Positions 44,557-57,076 of a stretch of 64,000 bases of DNA are shown piece by piece. A model generated the notes under the pieces. It was not told the DNA's origin, did no database searches, and saw only the letters and a program-made list of their open reading frames with translations. Location of the stretch: contig OX104115.1 of assembly GCA_944474755.1 (NCBI GenBank), positions 50,399,648-50,463,647 on the forward strand, in the 5' to 3' direction. Origin of the DNA: Limnoperna fortunei. Its lineage: Eukaryota; Mollusca; Bivalvia; Mytilida; Modiolidae. A program made the position numbers and the translations under genes. The stretch's first letter is position 1. Each line of letters begins with the position of its first letter.

Positions 44557-46032
44557 TTTTAGCTCACCTGACCCAAAGGGTCATGTGAGCTATTGTTATC
44601 ACTTTGCGTCCGTCGGCGTCGTCGTCGTCGTCGTCATCGTCGGCGGCGTCGTCGTCGTCGGCGTCTGTAAACTTTTTACATTTTAATCTTCTTCTCTGAA
44701 ACCACTTGGCCAATTGAAACCAAACTTGGCCATAATGTTCATTGGATGGACCTTTACAAAGTTTGTGTTTTTTATTTTGATTGGTAAACCAATATGGCCG
44801 CCACCTCAAGACTTAGTTTAACATAGGACCCTATGGGAAAAAAGTTAAAAAGGGCTTCTTCTCTGAAACCGTTTAACCAATCAAAACAAAACTTACTAGC
44901 AATATTGTTTGGATGGTCCTCTATAAAGTTTGTGTTTTTGATGGGAATTGGAAATTCAAAATGGCCGCCACCGCAGGACTTAGTTTAACATAGAACCCTA
45001 TGGGAAAAAGTTTTAAAAGGCTTCTTTTCTGAAACCAGTCAACCGGTTAATCAATGGAAACAAAAACTTACTAGCAATATTGTTTGGATGGTCCTCTATA
45101 AAGTTTGTGTTTTTTATGGCAATTGGAAATTCAAAATGGCTGCCACCGCAGGACTTAATTTAACATAGGACCCTATGGGAAAAAGTTTGAAAGGCTTCTT
45201 TTCTGAAACCAGTCAACCAATGGAAACAAAACTTACTAGCAATATTGTTTGGATGGTCCTCTATAAAGTTAATGTTTTTTATCCCAATCGGAAATTCAAA
45301 ATGGCCGCCACCGCAGGACTTGGTTTAACATTCGACCCTATGAGAAAAAAGTTTAAAAGGGCTCCTTCTCTGAAACCGTTTAACCAATCAAAACAAAACT
45401 TTCTAGCAATATTGTTTGGATGGTCCTCTATAAAGTTTATGTTTTTTATGGCAATTGGAAATTCAAAATGGCCGCTACCGCAGGACTTAGTTTAACATAG
45501 GACCCTATGGGAAAAAGTTTTTAAAGGCTGCTTCTCTGAAACCGGTTAATCAATGGAAACAAAAACTTACTAGCAATATTGTTTGGATGGTCCTCTATAA
45601 AGTTTATGTTTTTTATGGCAATTGGAAATTCAAAATGGCCGCTACCGCAGGACTTAGTTTAACATAGGACCCTATGGGAAAAAGTTTTTAAAGGCTTCTT
45701 CTCTGAAACAGGTTAATCAATGGAAACAAAAACTTACTAGCAATATTGTTTGGATGGTCCTTTATAAAGTTTATGTTTTTTATGGCAATTGGAAATTCAA
45801 AATGGCCACCACGGCGCAGGACTTAGTTTAACATAGGACCCTATGGGCAAATAAAAAAAATCTTCTCTATACAACCGGTTAACCAATGAAACAAAGCTTT
45901 CTAGTAATATTGTTTGGATGGTCCTATTTAAAGTTTATTGAAAATTACAGGACTTAGTTTAACATCAGGGAAATGCCATCTTCATTGCCTATAAAATCAG
46001 GTGAGCGATACAGGCTCTTAAGAGCCTCTGGT
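44557..46032 (+). mobile_element. Helitron/HINE-like element, family A, copy 5
   Basis: Seven ~166-bp units between the standard hairpins. It has the longest trinucleotide microsatellite of all copies (a mixed GTC/GGC/ATC run at 44608-44665). A duplicated AACCAGTCAACCGGTT patch marks the second unit. The last unit contains GCAAATAAAAAAAATC, which supplies an AATAAA hexamer at 45850. Confidence 0.85.
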
Positions 46033-47910
46033 TAAATTTCCTTTTAAAGTATGTATTGTATAAATTGAATATGGTACTGGTGTTCAAAAAAGGGTTAACA
46101 TATGTAATATTAAATTCCATGAAATAGTGATTAATAAGAACAACTAAAATAATAATGACACTAATTTACATATGGTAACTTTATGTTTTAATTACTTTGG
46201 AATTTCAAAATATTTATAGCTAGTTTCTTTGTCAGATTTGTAAAATATGGTAAATAATAGTTGTTAACCCTATTTTTTATTTAGTTGTTTATAAATCTCA
46301 GTTCTTACTATAATTGAGTACCTTGTCATCTAAGATCCAATATAAGGTTGTTGTATTTATGGAAGTCAATAATTTAAGATAGATCTCATTAAGAACTTAC
46401 ATGATTTTTTTAATGTTTTGTTGTGTTTTTGTTTGTTATACAGAATGAAGATCTTATTTGATAACTTTTTGGTCAAGCCTTTAAGTATTTTTGTTCATGT
46501 TTTTGTTTTGTTTTTACATTTATGACCATTACCTTTTAGCTATGCTTTTTATGTTTCTTTTTTATTTTATTACTTTAATAAGTTTCAAAGCGAAATCCCT
46601 TTATCCCATAATCATTGTCTTTATGTAACTTTCGGTCCTTTCCTTAAACATTGAATAATTTTAACAGATAACATTTTTTTCATTTGATGAGTTTTATAAC
46701 TGCATATAAGTGATTTATTAATAAATAAAATTAAGAATTTGAACAGTTAAGTACTTCATGTACATTCCATAGAATGACAGAAAGTGATGTTTATGATTTA
46801 ATATGTACAAATGATTTCATTGTCATCTAAGTGTTTTATTGGTGCTAATTTAGAACTGATATTAGGACTTTGTTAAGACCTTTGTTATGAGGCATGATGG
46901 GATTTGCTCAAAAAGGAAAAAATATACAGAGTTCAACATTTTCGGTTTATCGCAAAAGCTGCTTTATTGCAAAATTTTCTCTGAAAAGTAGGCTTTGCAA
47001 TTAAGCAGATTCAACTGAACTTGTTAATTTGTAGACTGAATTAGCTCAAACTGGTAGACTGTGGGTTCCTTCTTATCAATCTGTTGTATCAATAGAGATA
47101 AACAGAGGGACTGACATTCTGTTACTTGCATCTTATAACTTAATCCTAGTCAAAATTTTAAAACTTGCTGCCAGGACATTTATATTTTTTTTTAGAAGAC
47201 TAGATTTTTGGTTAACAAAAAAGTAATCTGTTGAAGGAAAGACTTGAGATTCTGAAAAACTAGTTTTTACTTTTGTTCCTATATATTTATATTTATCCTT
47301 AAAAAGAAACATTTGAGTGCCTTTGTTAATTGCAGTCTAGACAATAAGGTACTACAATGAAGAATGTTGTACGATTGTAGATTGCGGTAGACCCATGTTG
47401 AAGATATATGTTATGTTATTTCTCAGGGTAAATGGTCTAAATAAAAGGGGACATCTAGTAATGTGTAAATCAATAGGGATCAATAAGAGATCAATCAATA
47501 CTAATTAATCCTACCTTATTTCTTATTTATCCTTATTGTATACATTTAATCTATTTTTTATATTCTTTCAGCAGTCGTTCACTACTGAGCTAACTTATTA
47601 AATATTTGCATGGTTTTTTTTCTTTAAGCCTTTGATCCATATTGATCCCTACTGATATTTATTTGTATATTTAAAAATGTTTGTTAATTATTTTAATATA
47701 TTTTGAATAAAAATATGTAATTTTTAATGCACATTTTAATGATTTGTTATATGTTTGTTGAAATTAAAAGAGTTTAAACTGACTTGTATTTACTTTCAAT
47801 ATGGATCAAAGTCACTTAGTTTTATTTGTAGATTGAAAGAAGTTGATTAACTATACTGCAAAGGTCACATTTTAAACCAACCTTGTACAACAGTCTTACC
47901 TTGTTATTTG

Positions 47911-48481
47911 TTTTTTATACCCCCCGATTGAAAAGAGGGGGGTATATAGTGTTCATGGTGTTCGTCTGTACGTCCGTTACACTTTCTCTTATTTGCAACT
48001 CCTCTTACACCACTAAATGGAATTGGATGAAACTTACACAGAATGTTGTCACATATTGCCATTGTGCACTAGATATTAAACATTTTGATTGGAATCATAT
48101 TTTGGGTTTCCCATAGAAAAACATGGACTTTGTCATGGACATAAGGGATACCCATCTCTTATGTGCAACTCATTCCTACACCACTGAATGGAATTTGTTG
48201 AAACTTACACAGAATCCATGTCACATAGTGCCATTGTGCAGGAGATATTTAACATTTTGATCGGAATGATATTTGGGGTTTCCCTTAGAAAAACATGGAC
48301 TTTGTCATTGACATAGGGATGCCATTCTTTGGGGGATTGGAGACGGTTACAAGTATTATCTGCAACTTCGCCTTCACGTTTAACTAGATAAAGTTTCAAT
48401 TTCATAATAAAGAACACCTGAATTTTCAAAGTAATTGTGAAGTGGGGGGTATCAATGGTGAGCGTTGCTCACAGGTTTTTT
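47911..48481 (+). mobile_element. Helitron/HINE-like element, family D
   Basis: The 5' hairpin ATACCCCCCGATTGAAAAGA-GGGGGGTATAT is followed by CGTCTGTACGTCCGTTAC and two tandem units 171 bp apart (CACTAAATGG at 48011, CACTGAATGG at 48182). The 3' end GGGGGGTATCAATGGTGAGC-GTTGCTCACAGGTTTTTT repeats the 5' stem in inverse and then has a perfect GTGAGC/GCTCAC hairpin. Confidence 0.8.
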
Positions 48482-48774
48482 ACTCTAGTTTAAAGAAAAG
48501 AGTTGAGGGTAGGGATTGTAGGGGTGAATCATGGTGAAAAATCTCATCCTCAGTCAAGTCTTGAGTCACATGATTTTATCAGATAAAAATGCACAGCACT
48601 GAATAAATCCAGAGTATACATACACTTAAAGCTGAAAAGGACCAGAAAGTAGGTGCCCTGGTGGTGATTGGTTAAAGTAGTTATTGATCTACATATGTAC
48701 AGGGGCATATCAATAATGAGGTTCCAAGTTTTGGTCAGTTTTAGACAAATTGTGTTCAAATACATAAATTGACA

Positions 48775-48910
48775 AGGATTTCCAGTTTCCCTGTTGAAGG
48801 TTAGGGGTTACCTGTATTGTCGTCCTTGCCTAATAAAAACTGGACTCCATGATATAATGATATTGCTGAGTAGCATAAAGTAGCATAAAACCTTATTCAA
48901 ACAAACCAAC
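48775..48910 (+). mobile_element. Truncated SINE copy
   Basis: GACAAGGATTTCCAGTTTCC, then CTAATAAAAACTGGACTCCA, then a diverged AAAGTAGCATAAAACC and a CAAACAAACCAAC tail. The 3' portion of the 27147 SINE family, 5' truncated. Confidence 0.75.
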
Positions 48911-49234
48911 AAAAAAATTAGATCTGTGTTATCAAAAATATACAATAAGTCAATATAATACAATTGTGGAAGAATTTTTAAATTTTGTTTTAAACCTACT
49001 CCAATTAAAATACATACAGACATACAGTTGTAACATACATTTTCAATTACATAAAAAACTAATACAAGAAAACAAACAGCAAAGAAAATATGATTCTAAA
49101 GGTATGCCATGAAATATGACTATCGAGTGCACTTTTAATAAGAAAACACCATTTTGATCAGCAAAATCTGTCCAAACCAATAATACAAACAGTTTTCACT
49201 TGGATAATGCAACGAGGGTTTACATGTAGAGCAT

Positions 49235-49740
49235 ATTATACCCCAAGCAACAAAGTTGCCGGGATATAATGTTTTTGACTCCTCCTTCCATGTGTCATGC
49301 TGTTGTTGCCTGGGTAGTTTCTCATTTCTTAATGGATTTTAAGGAAGTTTTAGGAAATTGTTACTTAAAGTAGTTGCTTGAATGGGATTGATTTTCAGGA
49401 AAATTCATCAAGGGGGATCATTTTTTTGGGAGGGGTACTTAGTCAACTTTCATGTACATTTGTATTAAATGTTGCACCCTGGATAGCACTTTCATTTCTT
49501 CATGGAATTCCATGAAACTTAGGAAAATTGTTACCTATAGTAGGTGCTTGGATGGGATTGATTTTCAGGGAAATTCGTCAATGGGGACCAGATTTTTCGG
49601 AGGGGAACTTCCATGAACATGTATATTCAATGTTGTCACCTGGATAGGGCTTTCATTTTTTTTCATGGATTTTCATGAAACTCTTTCAATTGTAAATGGA
49701 ACTTCACAAAATTTAGGAAAATTGTTACTAGTTAAACTTA
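49235..49740 (+). mobile_element. Helitron/HINE-like element, family E (incomplete)
   Basis: Starts with the hairpin ATACCCCAAGCAACAAAGTT-GCCGGGATAT. Three diverged units follow at roughly 160-170 bp spacing (CATTTCTT at 49323 and 49493, CATTTTTT at 49654). No 3' inverse repeat or hairpin was found, so the right end is probably lost. Confidence 0.55.
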
Positions 49741-49969
49741 GTAGGATTGTAGACTTGTATGGTCAGAATTTGAATTTCTGAAAATATATGTATGAAACAA
49801 CATGTATGCGCTTATACTTGCACAGGAGTCAGTTGTTTCATTTTCTCACATCTTTTGATGTAGCACAACTACCTCAGTTTATTTCGCAATAAACAATAAT
49901 ACAGTTTTTCATTTAAAAAATGATAAAGGATTAATTTGGAGTACACCACCTTTTGTGTCCAAAATTTTA

Positions 49970-50690
49970 CAGGATTATATGGTTAATGTCTTCTGTTAAA
50001 AATAAACAGGATTAAGTTGCAGACATGGTTGATGTCTTGTGGTCAAAATATACAGGGTTAAGTTAGAGTTTTAATCATCTTGTGTTGACAATTATACAGG
50101 GTTAAATTGGAGTATAGTGTTGATGAATTGTGTCAAAAATTATATAGGGTTATGTTGAACAATAGTGTTGATGTTTTGTGTTTCAAATTATACAGCGTTA
50201 GGTTGGAGTATAGTGTTGTTGTCTTGTGTTAAAAATTATACAGGGTTATGTTGAACAATAGTGTTGATATTTTGTGTTTCAAATTATAGAGGGTTAAGTT
50301 GGAGTATAGTGTTTATGTCTTGTATTAAAATTATACAGGGTTATGTTGAACAATAATGTTGATGTTTTGTGTTTCAAATTATAGAGGGTTAAGTTGGAGT
50401 GTTGTGTTGATGTCTTGTGTTAAAAATTAAACAGGGATATGTTGAACAATAGTGTTGATGTTTTGTGTTTCAAATTATAGAGGGTTAAGTTGGAGTATAG
50501 TGTTGATGTCTTGTATTAAAAATTATACAGGGTTAGTTGCAGAATAGTGTTGATGTCTTGTTTCCAAAAGTATAGGGGGTCAAGATGGCATATTTTTTTA
50601 ATATCTTGTGGTAAATATTATACAGGATTAATTTGGAGTATAGTGTTACTATCTTGTGTTAAATATTATACAGGGTTAATTTGTTGTGTG
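49970..50690 (+). repeat. ~59-bp tandem array with dimeric higher-order pattern
   Basis: Units contain ATACAGGGTTAAGTTGGAGT or the alternate ATACAGGGTTATGTTGAACA, each followed by ATAGTGTTGATGTCTTGTGT or ...GATGTTTTGTGT. The two variants alternate through the middle of the array, giving a repeat of about 118 bp. About twelve units are visible, the outer ones more diverged. Confidence 0.85.
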
Positions 50691-51236
50691 ACCTGTTGGT
50701 GTCTGTCTAAATTAACAACATGATTTAATACAATTTCAAATTCAAATATAATTAATTTTTTTTTATATCTTTCTTGTTGTCCTTAAATCCAATTTCATGA
50801 AGACAAGTTTCATAGTTTAGTGTTATGATAGTGGTTTTCTATTCCTTATACAATACTGATGAATTTTGAGTTGTGAATTCAGAATTTTACTGCTTGCAAT
50901 GATGAAATAATCATTAATTTAAATGATTAAATTGTTTTCAATTTTTCTAAAATTGCACAAGTGCAGAAATCACTAATTATTTTGTTCCTTCATAACTATT
51001 TCAAGATAACAGAATTTTATTATTTGCTGAGGTGGATTATATTGTTCAGCTCATAATGACATCAGTATACATGTATTTAAGCAGTTTAGATGTTGTAATA
51101 CAATATATTGCTTTTTCATAGAAATGTTTAACATTCACTAAAACTTAATGCAAAAGCTATAAATCAAATATTTGTCCTTTAACTGCTGTCTAAAAGACAA
51201 AACTTCACACTATAACCTACATCTGTTTCTTTTCAG

Positions 51237-51520
51237 TTTCATGCCCAGTTAGTGTGATCTGGGAAGATGGTGCTTCTTAACCAATCCTAGTCCAACAAGT
51301 GTTTTAATCAGTGACTGATTTAACTCAGAAAATTGAAACTTTAATTGATTGTCAATTACTTCTATATATAGGACAATAGTACACTTTTGTGCCAAACGAA
51401 ATTGTACATAAATTGTAACATATCTTATTTAATTATCTTTATGAGAATATTTGGTTTTATGATTGCATGAACGGCATGTTTTAGTGAATGTTGTATGATT
51501 TTACATTAAAACATATTTAT
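51237..51520 (+). CDS. JIP3: Possible second alternative last exon
   Basis: A strong acceptor (CATCTGTTTCTTTTCAG) precedes TTTCATGCCCAGTTAG. Joined to exon 15 in phase 2 this gives FFMPS and a stop at 51250-51252. An ATTAAA at about 51506 is followed by a GT-rich stretch (CTTCTTTGTGTG) that could direct polyadenylation. Only five residues are coded, so the case rests on the splice site, the repeated FF start and the poly(A)-like signal. It may be chance. Confidence 0.3.
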
Positions 51521-52543
51521 TCTTCTTTGTGTGAATTTCTTTGTTGTCATCTTTCAAAGTTAGCAGTTAGAAACGAAATGTTTTGAAGTAAGGTTAAAGT
51601 TCAGTTGAATTAGTAATTAAAGATATACATAGATTGTTTCTAATTTTGATATTTAAAACAGGACCTTTAATCTATGTTTTATGTATTGACCTTTTAAATT
51701 GGATTTTTTGGTCATTTCTTTCTGCTAACTTATATAAAATAATTGCATATGCCATTACAACATGGAACAATAATTACTAACTGTCGCAAGCTACCATTCC
51801 AAAGCATGTGTTTATAGATTTGATGTCCCAATACTGACCATAGTAGTGCTTGTTAGTAAGCTTTTTTGGCTTATAACATTCACTTCATATTGTTCAGGAT
51901 TTATGGCATCACTAAGAAAAGAAAGAGTTTGCACTAACTGTATCTTGTGAATGACAATTGTAAGTTTAACTGGTGATATGTAATTTATCATATGGTTATG
52001 ATGAATTAATACCCCAAACAGATGTCAGGTTTTGAGAAACTTGTCTGCTTCCAACAGCAGATAAGAAAATTCTCAAAGAATTGCCCAACAAGCAAAAACT
52101 TGATTGTTGTGGGTCTGCAGAGGTAACACTAACTTGTTCAAACAGTAAAACTACATGCCATAATATGGCTGAAAATAGCATCAAACAGACAACAAAAAAC
52201 AAAAACTGCTCACCATGATGTATAAATCCACACTTCGTTTTAAAAACTTACATGCACCAGTTTACTACAGCAGTCCCTCTTTCTGTATTTTGAAATGGGA
52301 ATTCTGCTGAGAGAGATATTCAAGTGATATGGCTTTGGTGTTTGAGTTCTCATAAGACAAGGATTTCTGTGTTGTATGCAATGATCTTCCAGGATTTCAA
52401 TGAAATGTAAAATTTCACAAGTCTAAACAAAGAAAAATGTGACTACATTATTTATCAGCTATGTTTTAACAAATGATGGTTGGTGTTCATTTGAGAGTAG
52501 AAAGGCTGTGTTATCATATTGTTGGTAAGAATGATAATATTAA

Positions 52544-52802
52544 GGTATCCGACCCATAATTGACCATGTGATCATATTTGGTGTCCCGAATGTCCATTGT
52601 TTGTCAATGGAACAGACCTCGGTAATGTTCGGCAAACATCGGAACTACTATTTGAACAACTAAATTTTTTTCTCAAAACTGTAAACATTGACTCAAAGTT
52701 AATACTTTGTATCATTAATTAGTAATATATTGAGTAAATAAATTTGCATTTCTTGGTCTAAAAATAAAATTAAACGGCGACTTCAATTATGGGTCGGATA
52801 CC
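52544..52802. mobile_element. 259-bp MITE with TTAA duplication
   Basis: Perfect 20-bp TIRs, GGTATCCGACCCATAATTGA at the left and its complement at the right, lie directly inside TTAA at 52540-52543 and 52803-52806. TTAA target use fits piggyBac- or Kolobok-type transposases. Intact TIRs suggest a fairly recent insertion. Confidence 0.93.
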
Positions 52803-53419
52803 TTAAATGCAAATAATTTAAACCTCTGTGTTCAAATATCACTGATATTGTGTCCTTTTAATGAGAATGATATGGCCTACATCTAATATTTCAGTCATCA
52901 TTGGAGCATCACTTCACTATAAAAATGAATTTTGCCATCTTGAAGTATGTAATACCCTTAGGAGCATGTGGGCCACAGTTGAAGAAATTCTAAACATCAA
53001 ATTAAACTAATATGAACATTTGGAATAAACTCTTTAAGCTGTTGGATTTAGGTCCATTTTAGCTGCTGAAATGACTTAAAACTTGGATACTCTAAAATGA
53101 AGTACTGAGGTACAAGTACATGTATACCAGATACAGAGCAAAAGGAAAATTGCAGATGTGTTATTAAACATTTATTTTATGGAAATGTCACAATAGCATT
53201 TTAATGGCATGTAGGAGAATTTTTTAACAGTTTTTTGCCTTGCTGAGAATGTTGTTGTTTAAACTGATGCTGTAGCATTTTAGCATTATTAAAAAATATA
53301 GACTTATAGATCAGTACTAATAGTGTTGTCACAAGTTTAGTATAAGTAATGCCTAGAGGTAGTTACCTATTCTTGAGTATACAAATTCAGCTTATTGCAG
53401 CCAAATTAAATTCAAAATT

Positions 53420-53600
53420 TTCTCTTCTGAAACTACTTAGCCAATGAAAATCTTACCTGACTGGGAATGTCTCCACTAAAACTTTTAATTATATTGATCT
53501 GCATTACAAGATGGCCACTTGTGTCATATTGGTGCATGTGAGAAAATAAAATCTAGTGGTTGTAACTTTGTATGTGAAACTACATCATTTTAAACTTGTT
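53420..53600 (+). repeat. Relic of one family A tandem unit
   Basis: TTCTCTTCTGAAACTACTTA-GCCAATGAAA and CATTACAAGATGGCCACTTG are diverged forms of the family A unit (CTTCTCTGAAACCACTTGGC and AAAATGGCCGCCAC). No termini remain. Confidence 0.45.
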
Positions 53601-54642
53601 GCTCATTAAAATATCAAGGTTAATATATCAATATGACAGTTTGATTTGACCATTATTAAAGGACTTGTTGCCCTTTTAACTTGGACTTTCCCTTCCAAAA
53701 AATTTTACTTGTAGCTAAGTCCTACATTTTAAATATACATTTTTCTCAGAAGTTTGCAAAATTGATCATAACACATATTACTACAGCAGTTTTATATAAA
53801 TGAACCATTTAAGGATACATTTTCCTTTCTGTAATCAGAAAGTTTGAATGCATAACTCTTTCCATGTGAATTTCTTGAAACTTTGTCTGCTTGTTCATAA
53901 GCATGTTTAGATTACATGTTATTGTAGGAGATTGATTTGATCTTGCTGGCATGTGTTTTTGGCCTTAAATTTTTCAGCATAATCTTTGTATGGGCAACTG
54001 CTTCTACAATTTAAATGGGAATATCATGATATTTTTGTTTGCTCTTGGCATTTGCTGATTTGCATATCATTACAAAAATAGATGGGACCTTTTGTAACCG
54101 ATAGCATAAAGTGCAGTCTACATTGTAACTTGGAATTTCTTTAAATTTTGTATTCTTAGTAGTACCAAATAGAGATCAAAAGAATAAAGAAAGACAGATA
54201 TTTTGGTTTATTATAAAAGCTTGAACTACAAAGATATAAACTAACAGATATTTAAAAAAAATAGATGCAAAAGATTTACTCTCTAAACACCTTGAGCTGC
54301 TTCCATCCAGCTACTAGTTCCCGTTTTACATAAATATAAGAATACTTTAAAGCTGAGAGATGAGCTCTATTGGTTTCAAAATTAGACTAGATAAGAATTT
54401 ATCTATTGTCACAGATGTATGCTATTTTAAGAATGTTTATAGGTTTTTAGAAGCTAAGGGTTTATGTATGTATGTTTGTTAAATTTTTTTAGACACCAGT
54501 CTTTTTTATCATAAATATGTAAATTCTTGCTTTGTAATGCTTGTCTTACAGCATTCCTGCTTGTGTGTTGTACTTATGTTATTTCCTGCTTGATGTATGT
54601 TGTACTAAATGAATGTATTTCCTGCTTGTTTATTCACTGTAG

Positions 54643-54669
54643 GTCAGAATTCTCTAAGAAACTAAACAG
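54643..54669 (+). CDS. JIP3: JIP3/4 candidate microexon (27 nt)
   Basis: Acceptor TTTATTCACTGTAG, donor AACAG|GTATGT. In phase 2-2 it encodes LSEFSKKLN between exon 15 and exon 17, replacing the first F of FFSNLF by L...S and keeping frame. The 100 bp upstream has three CCTGCTTG repeats; UGC-containing motifs upstream of the 3' splice site are the binding signal of the SRRM4-type microexon activator in animals. Expression is unproven. Confidence 0.5.
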
Positions 54670-55133
54670 GTATGTCATTCCACCAACATGAAATAGCATG
54701 TCTCCATAACCTAACTCATAAACAACTAACTTATTTTATGCCATAGAATGTTTTGCAGTGCTGCAATAGTTAGCTAGTTTTATAAAGTTGTTACATCTAT
54801 TTTTGTAACCAATCATTAAATCTCTAACAGAATCCTAGAAAATTTTGTGCTTATAGATTTATTGTTAGTATTGCCTAAAATATTGAAACAAAGTTTGAGC
54901 ACAAAAAAATGCTTTCTCCACCTTTTTTTCCTGTCAATTCCCTCATCATAGTTACTTTATGCTTGCTAGGTGGTATTTGATCTGGAGACTTGGGCAAAGG
55001 GAAAAATGTTGAAGTTATAATATCCAAATTTATGTTTCTCCATGCTTATTGTATGTTTCTGTATATGTCTGATAACCAGTATTTAATTTCTATAAAAATT
55101 TTATTGTGTAAATATTTAGCATGGTTTACAGCA

Positions 55134-55428
55134 TCGTCAGAAACCCATGTCCAGTCACGTTCTTGCTTTTCTACCAATTACTTAGTGTGGGATCACTTGA
55201 AGATATTTTCACATTTTCATTAATATTCATTAAATTTAATTAGCCAATGGGAACGATGTTTATTGGATAAAACTTTCGATTAGTCATAAAAGCATTTCAC
55301 CAAGTACAAGCAACTAATCAAAATAGAACATTAAATATTCATGAAAACGAGAAAATATCTGCAAGTGTACCCATGGTCGGTAAGTGGTAGCAAAGCGAGA
55401 ATGTGACCGGAAAAGGATTCTGACAAAG
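55134..55428. mobile_element. Fold-back MITE
   Basis: Left arm GTCAGAAACCCATGTCCAGT-CACGTTCTTGC...ACTTGAAGATATTTT pairs with right arm AAAATATCTGCAAGTGTACC...GAATGTGACCGGAAAAGGATTCTGAC in inverse. Arms are about 95 bp with mismatches around a 100-bp centre. No target duplication was established. Confidence 0.75.
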
Positions 55429-55682
55429 GGTTGACAGTAGGATTGTTTTTATTATTTCTAGTATGAGGAAATATACAGTGTGTATCCAACAAAACGATCA
55501 TCATCATTTAGTTTACTGAACAAAAAAATGATCAATCAATCAGATTTATATACAATGTATTGAACTTTTTTTTTAACTATTAAAAATGTTTTAAAATACT
55601 ATTATAGTGGAAATAGTTGTGGAATGAATTATTTCCCATTTGGCACCTCTTCTTTGCACATGCTAACATGACAGCTCAAATT

Positions 55683-55840
55683 TTTTGTTTATTTGTTTGA
55701 ATGGTGTTTACTGTCATATTTAGCAATTTTTCAGCTATGTCATGGCATCATTTACTGGGGGAGGAAGCCAGAGTACCTGGAGAAAACGCCGTGACCATCT
55801 GTAGGAAAACTGGCAATCCTTGTCAGTATAGACAAGAGTC
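55683..55840 (-). mobile_element. Truncated SINE copy (minus orientation)
   Basis: TTGTTTATTTGTTTGAATGG-TGTTTACTG, then GCAATTTTTCAGCTATGTCA, then CCAGAGTACCTGGAGAAAAC and GGAAAACTGGCAATCCTTGT. Matches the plus-strand reading of the 27147 SINE and lacks the tRNA-like head. Confidence 0.8.
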
Positions 55841-56954
55841 AAGCACACCCTCAAATTTTGCTCATATTAGTATGTGCATATATTGTCAGCTTATTATAAA
55901 ACATCCAACCTTGTGTGTTATGGCAAATGTTTGGTAGACCTTAAAAACTAGAACCTTCATCACAGTAGATATAGCATTTTAGTAATCGTATTTCTATAAC
56001 ATCAATGTAAATGAAAGTTTGATAGGTTTTAATGCAAAATGTGAATGTTAAAGAATGCGCAAAACTGCCAGGAGTTGATTGTTACCTAATGGATAAATGA
56101 TAAATGCATGCTAATTAGTAAAAGGGATATGGGAATGTGGAGGAGGAACATTACAGAAAGCATGTTGAGGATGCTGGTTACAATATAACTACACTTTTCA
56201 GTAAAGAACTGGAACAAGTCTTATTCAGTTAGTTAGAGTAAATTAAATATGGGACTACATTTTGTTTAGCTTGAGTTATGAGGAACAAAAATCAGGTGTT
56301 AGAAATAAGATTATTATAATCCCTTCCTCAAAGAATTTGCAATTCATGTGCAAAACTGATGTTTCTCGGGTATAATTAGTTCTGTTTGTTGTACCATGAG
56401 TTAGTAATAGCTGTTCCGTATGTAACTTAGTTATGGACATTTTGCAATCATTGCACACATATATAAAACCAGTAAAGCTAGAATTTATTTTGTTAACTAT
56501 GCATGTATTCCAATACCACTATAGTAATATTATCATTTATTATATAGTAATAATATTTCCCTTTTATTTCGTATAGGAATAAAGTGAATGCCTCTTGGTC
56601 TTTTACGTAATTTCCGTGAAAAGTTCAGATATGTTCCAAAATTGGCTTTTATATTGTTACTGTCCTTAAAAGTAAAGTTAAGAATCCATAGATCAACAAA
56701 AGAAAAAATGGTCTGTAAACTGAACGAAACAGGATTGAAAACACAACAATAAGGAACAACAAATAAAAACACAAAATTGCTAACAAATTCTGTTTTTTAT
56801 TTTATGTACGTTTTACTAAAAATATATATCTGTAATATTGAAATATTATTAAGTGAAAATATGATAATATTGGACCTAGTAAAATATTTTAAAATAGCAA
56901 ATATAAATAATAATCACTTAAAAGTACCCCAAAAATTATTACTATATAATAAAA

Positions 56955-57076
56955 GGGTTATTGCATGAATATTGGAAAATACTGTCCCTTGCAAGATGCA
57001 ATTTATATTGCACTCGCAAGCTCATGAAAAATAACCCTCGCTTGGGACAATATTTCCCAATATTCATGCAATAACA
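56955..57076. mobile_element. Fold-back MITE
   Basis: GGTTATTGCATGAATATTGG-AAAATACTGTCCC at the left is matched by GGGACAATATTTCCCAATAT-TCATGCAATAAC at the right, with a short centre that includes TTGCAAGATGCAATTTATAT. Confidence 0.8.
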
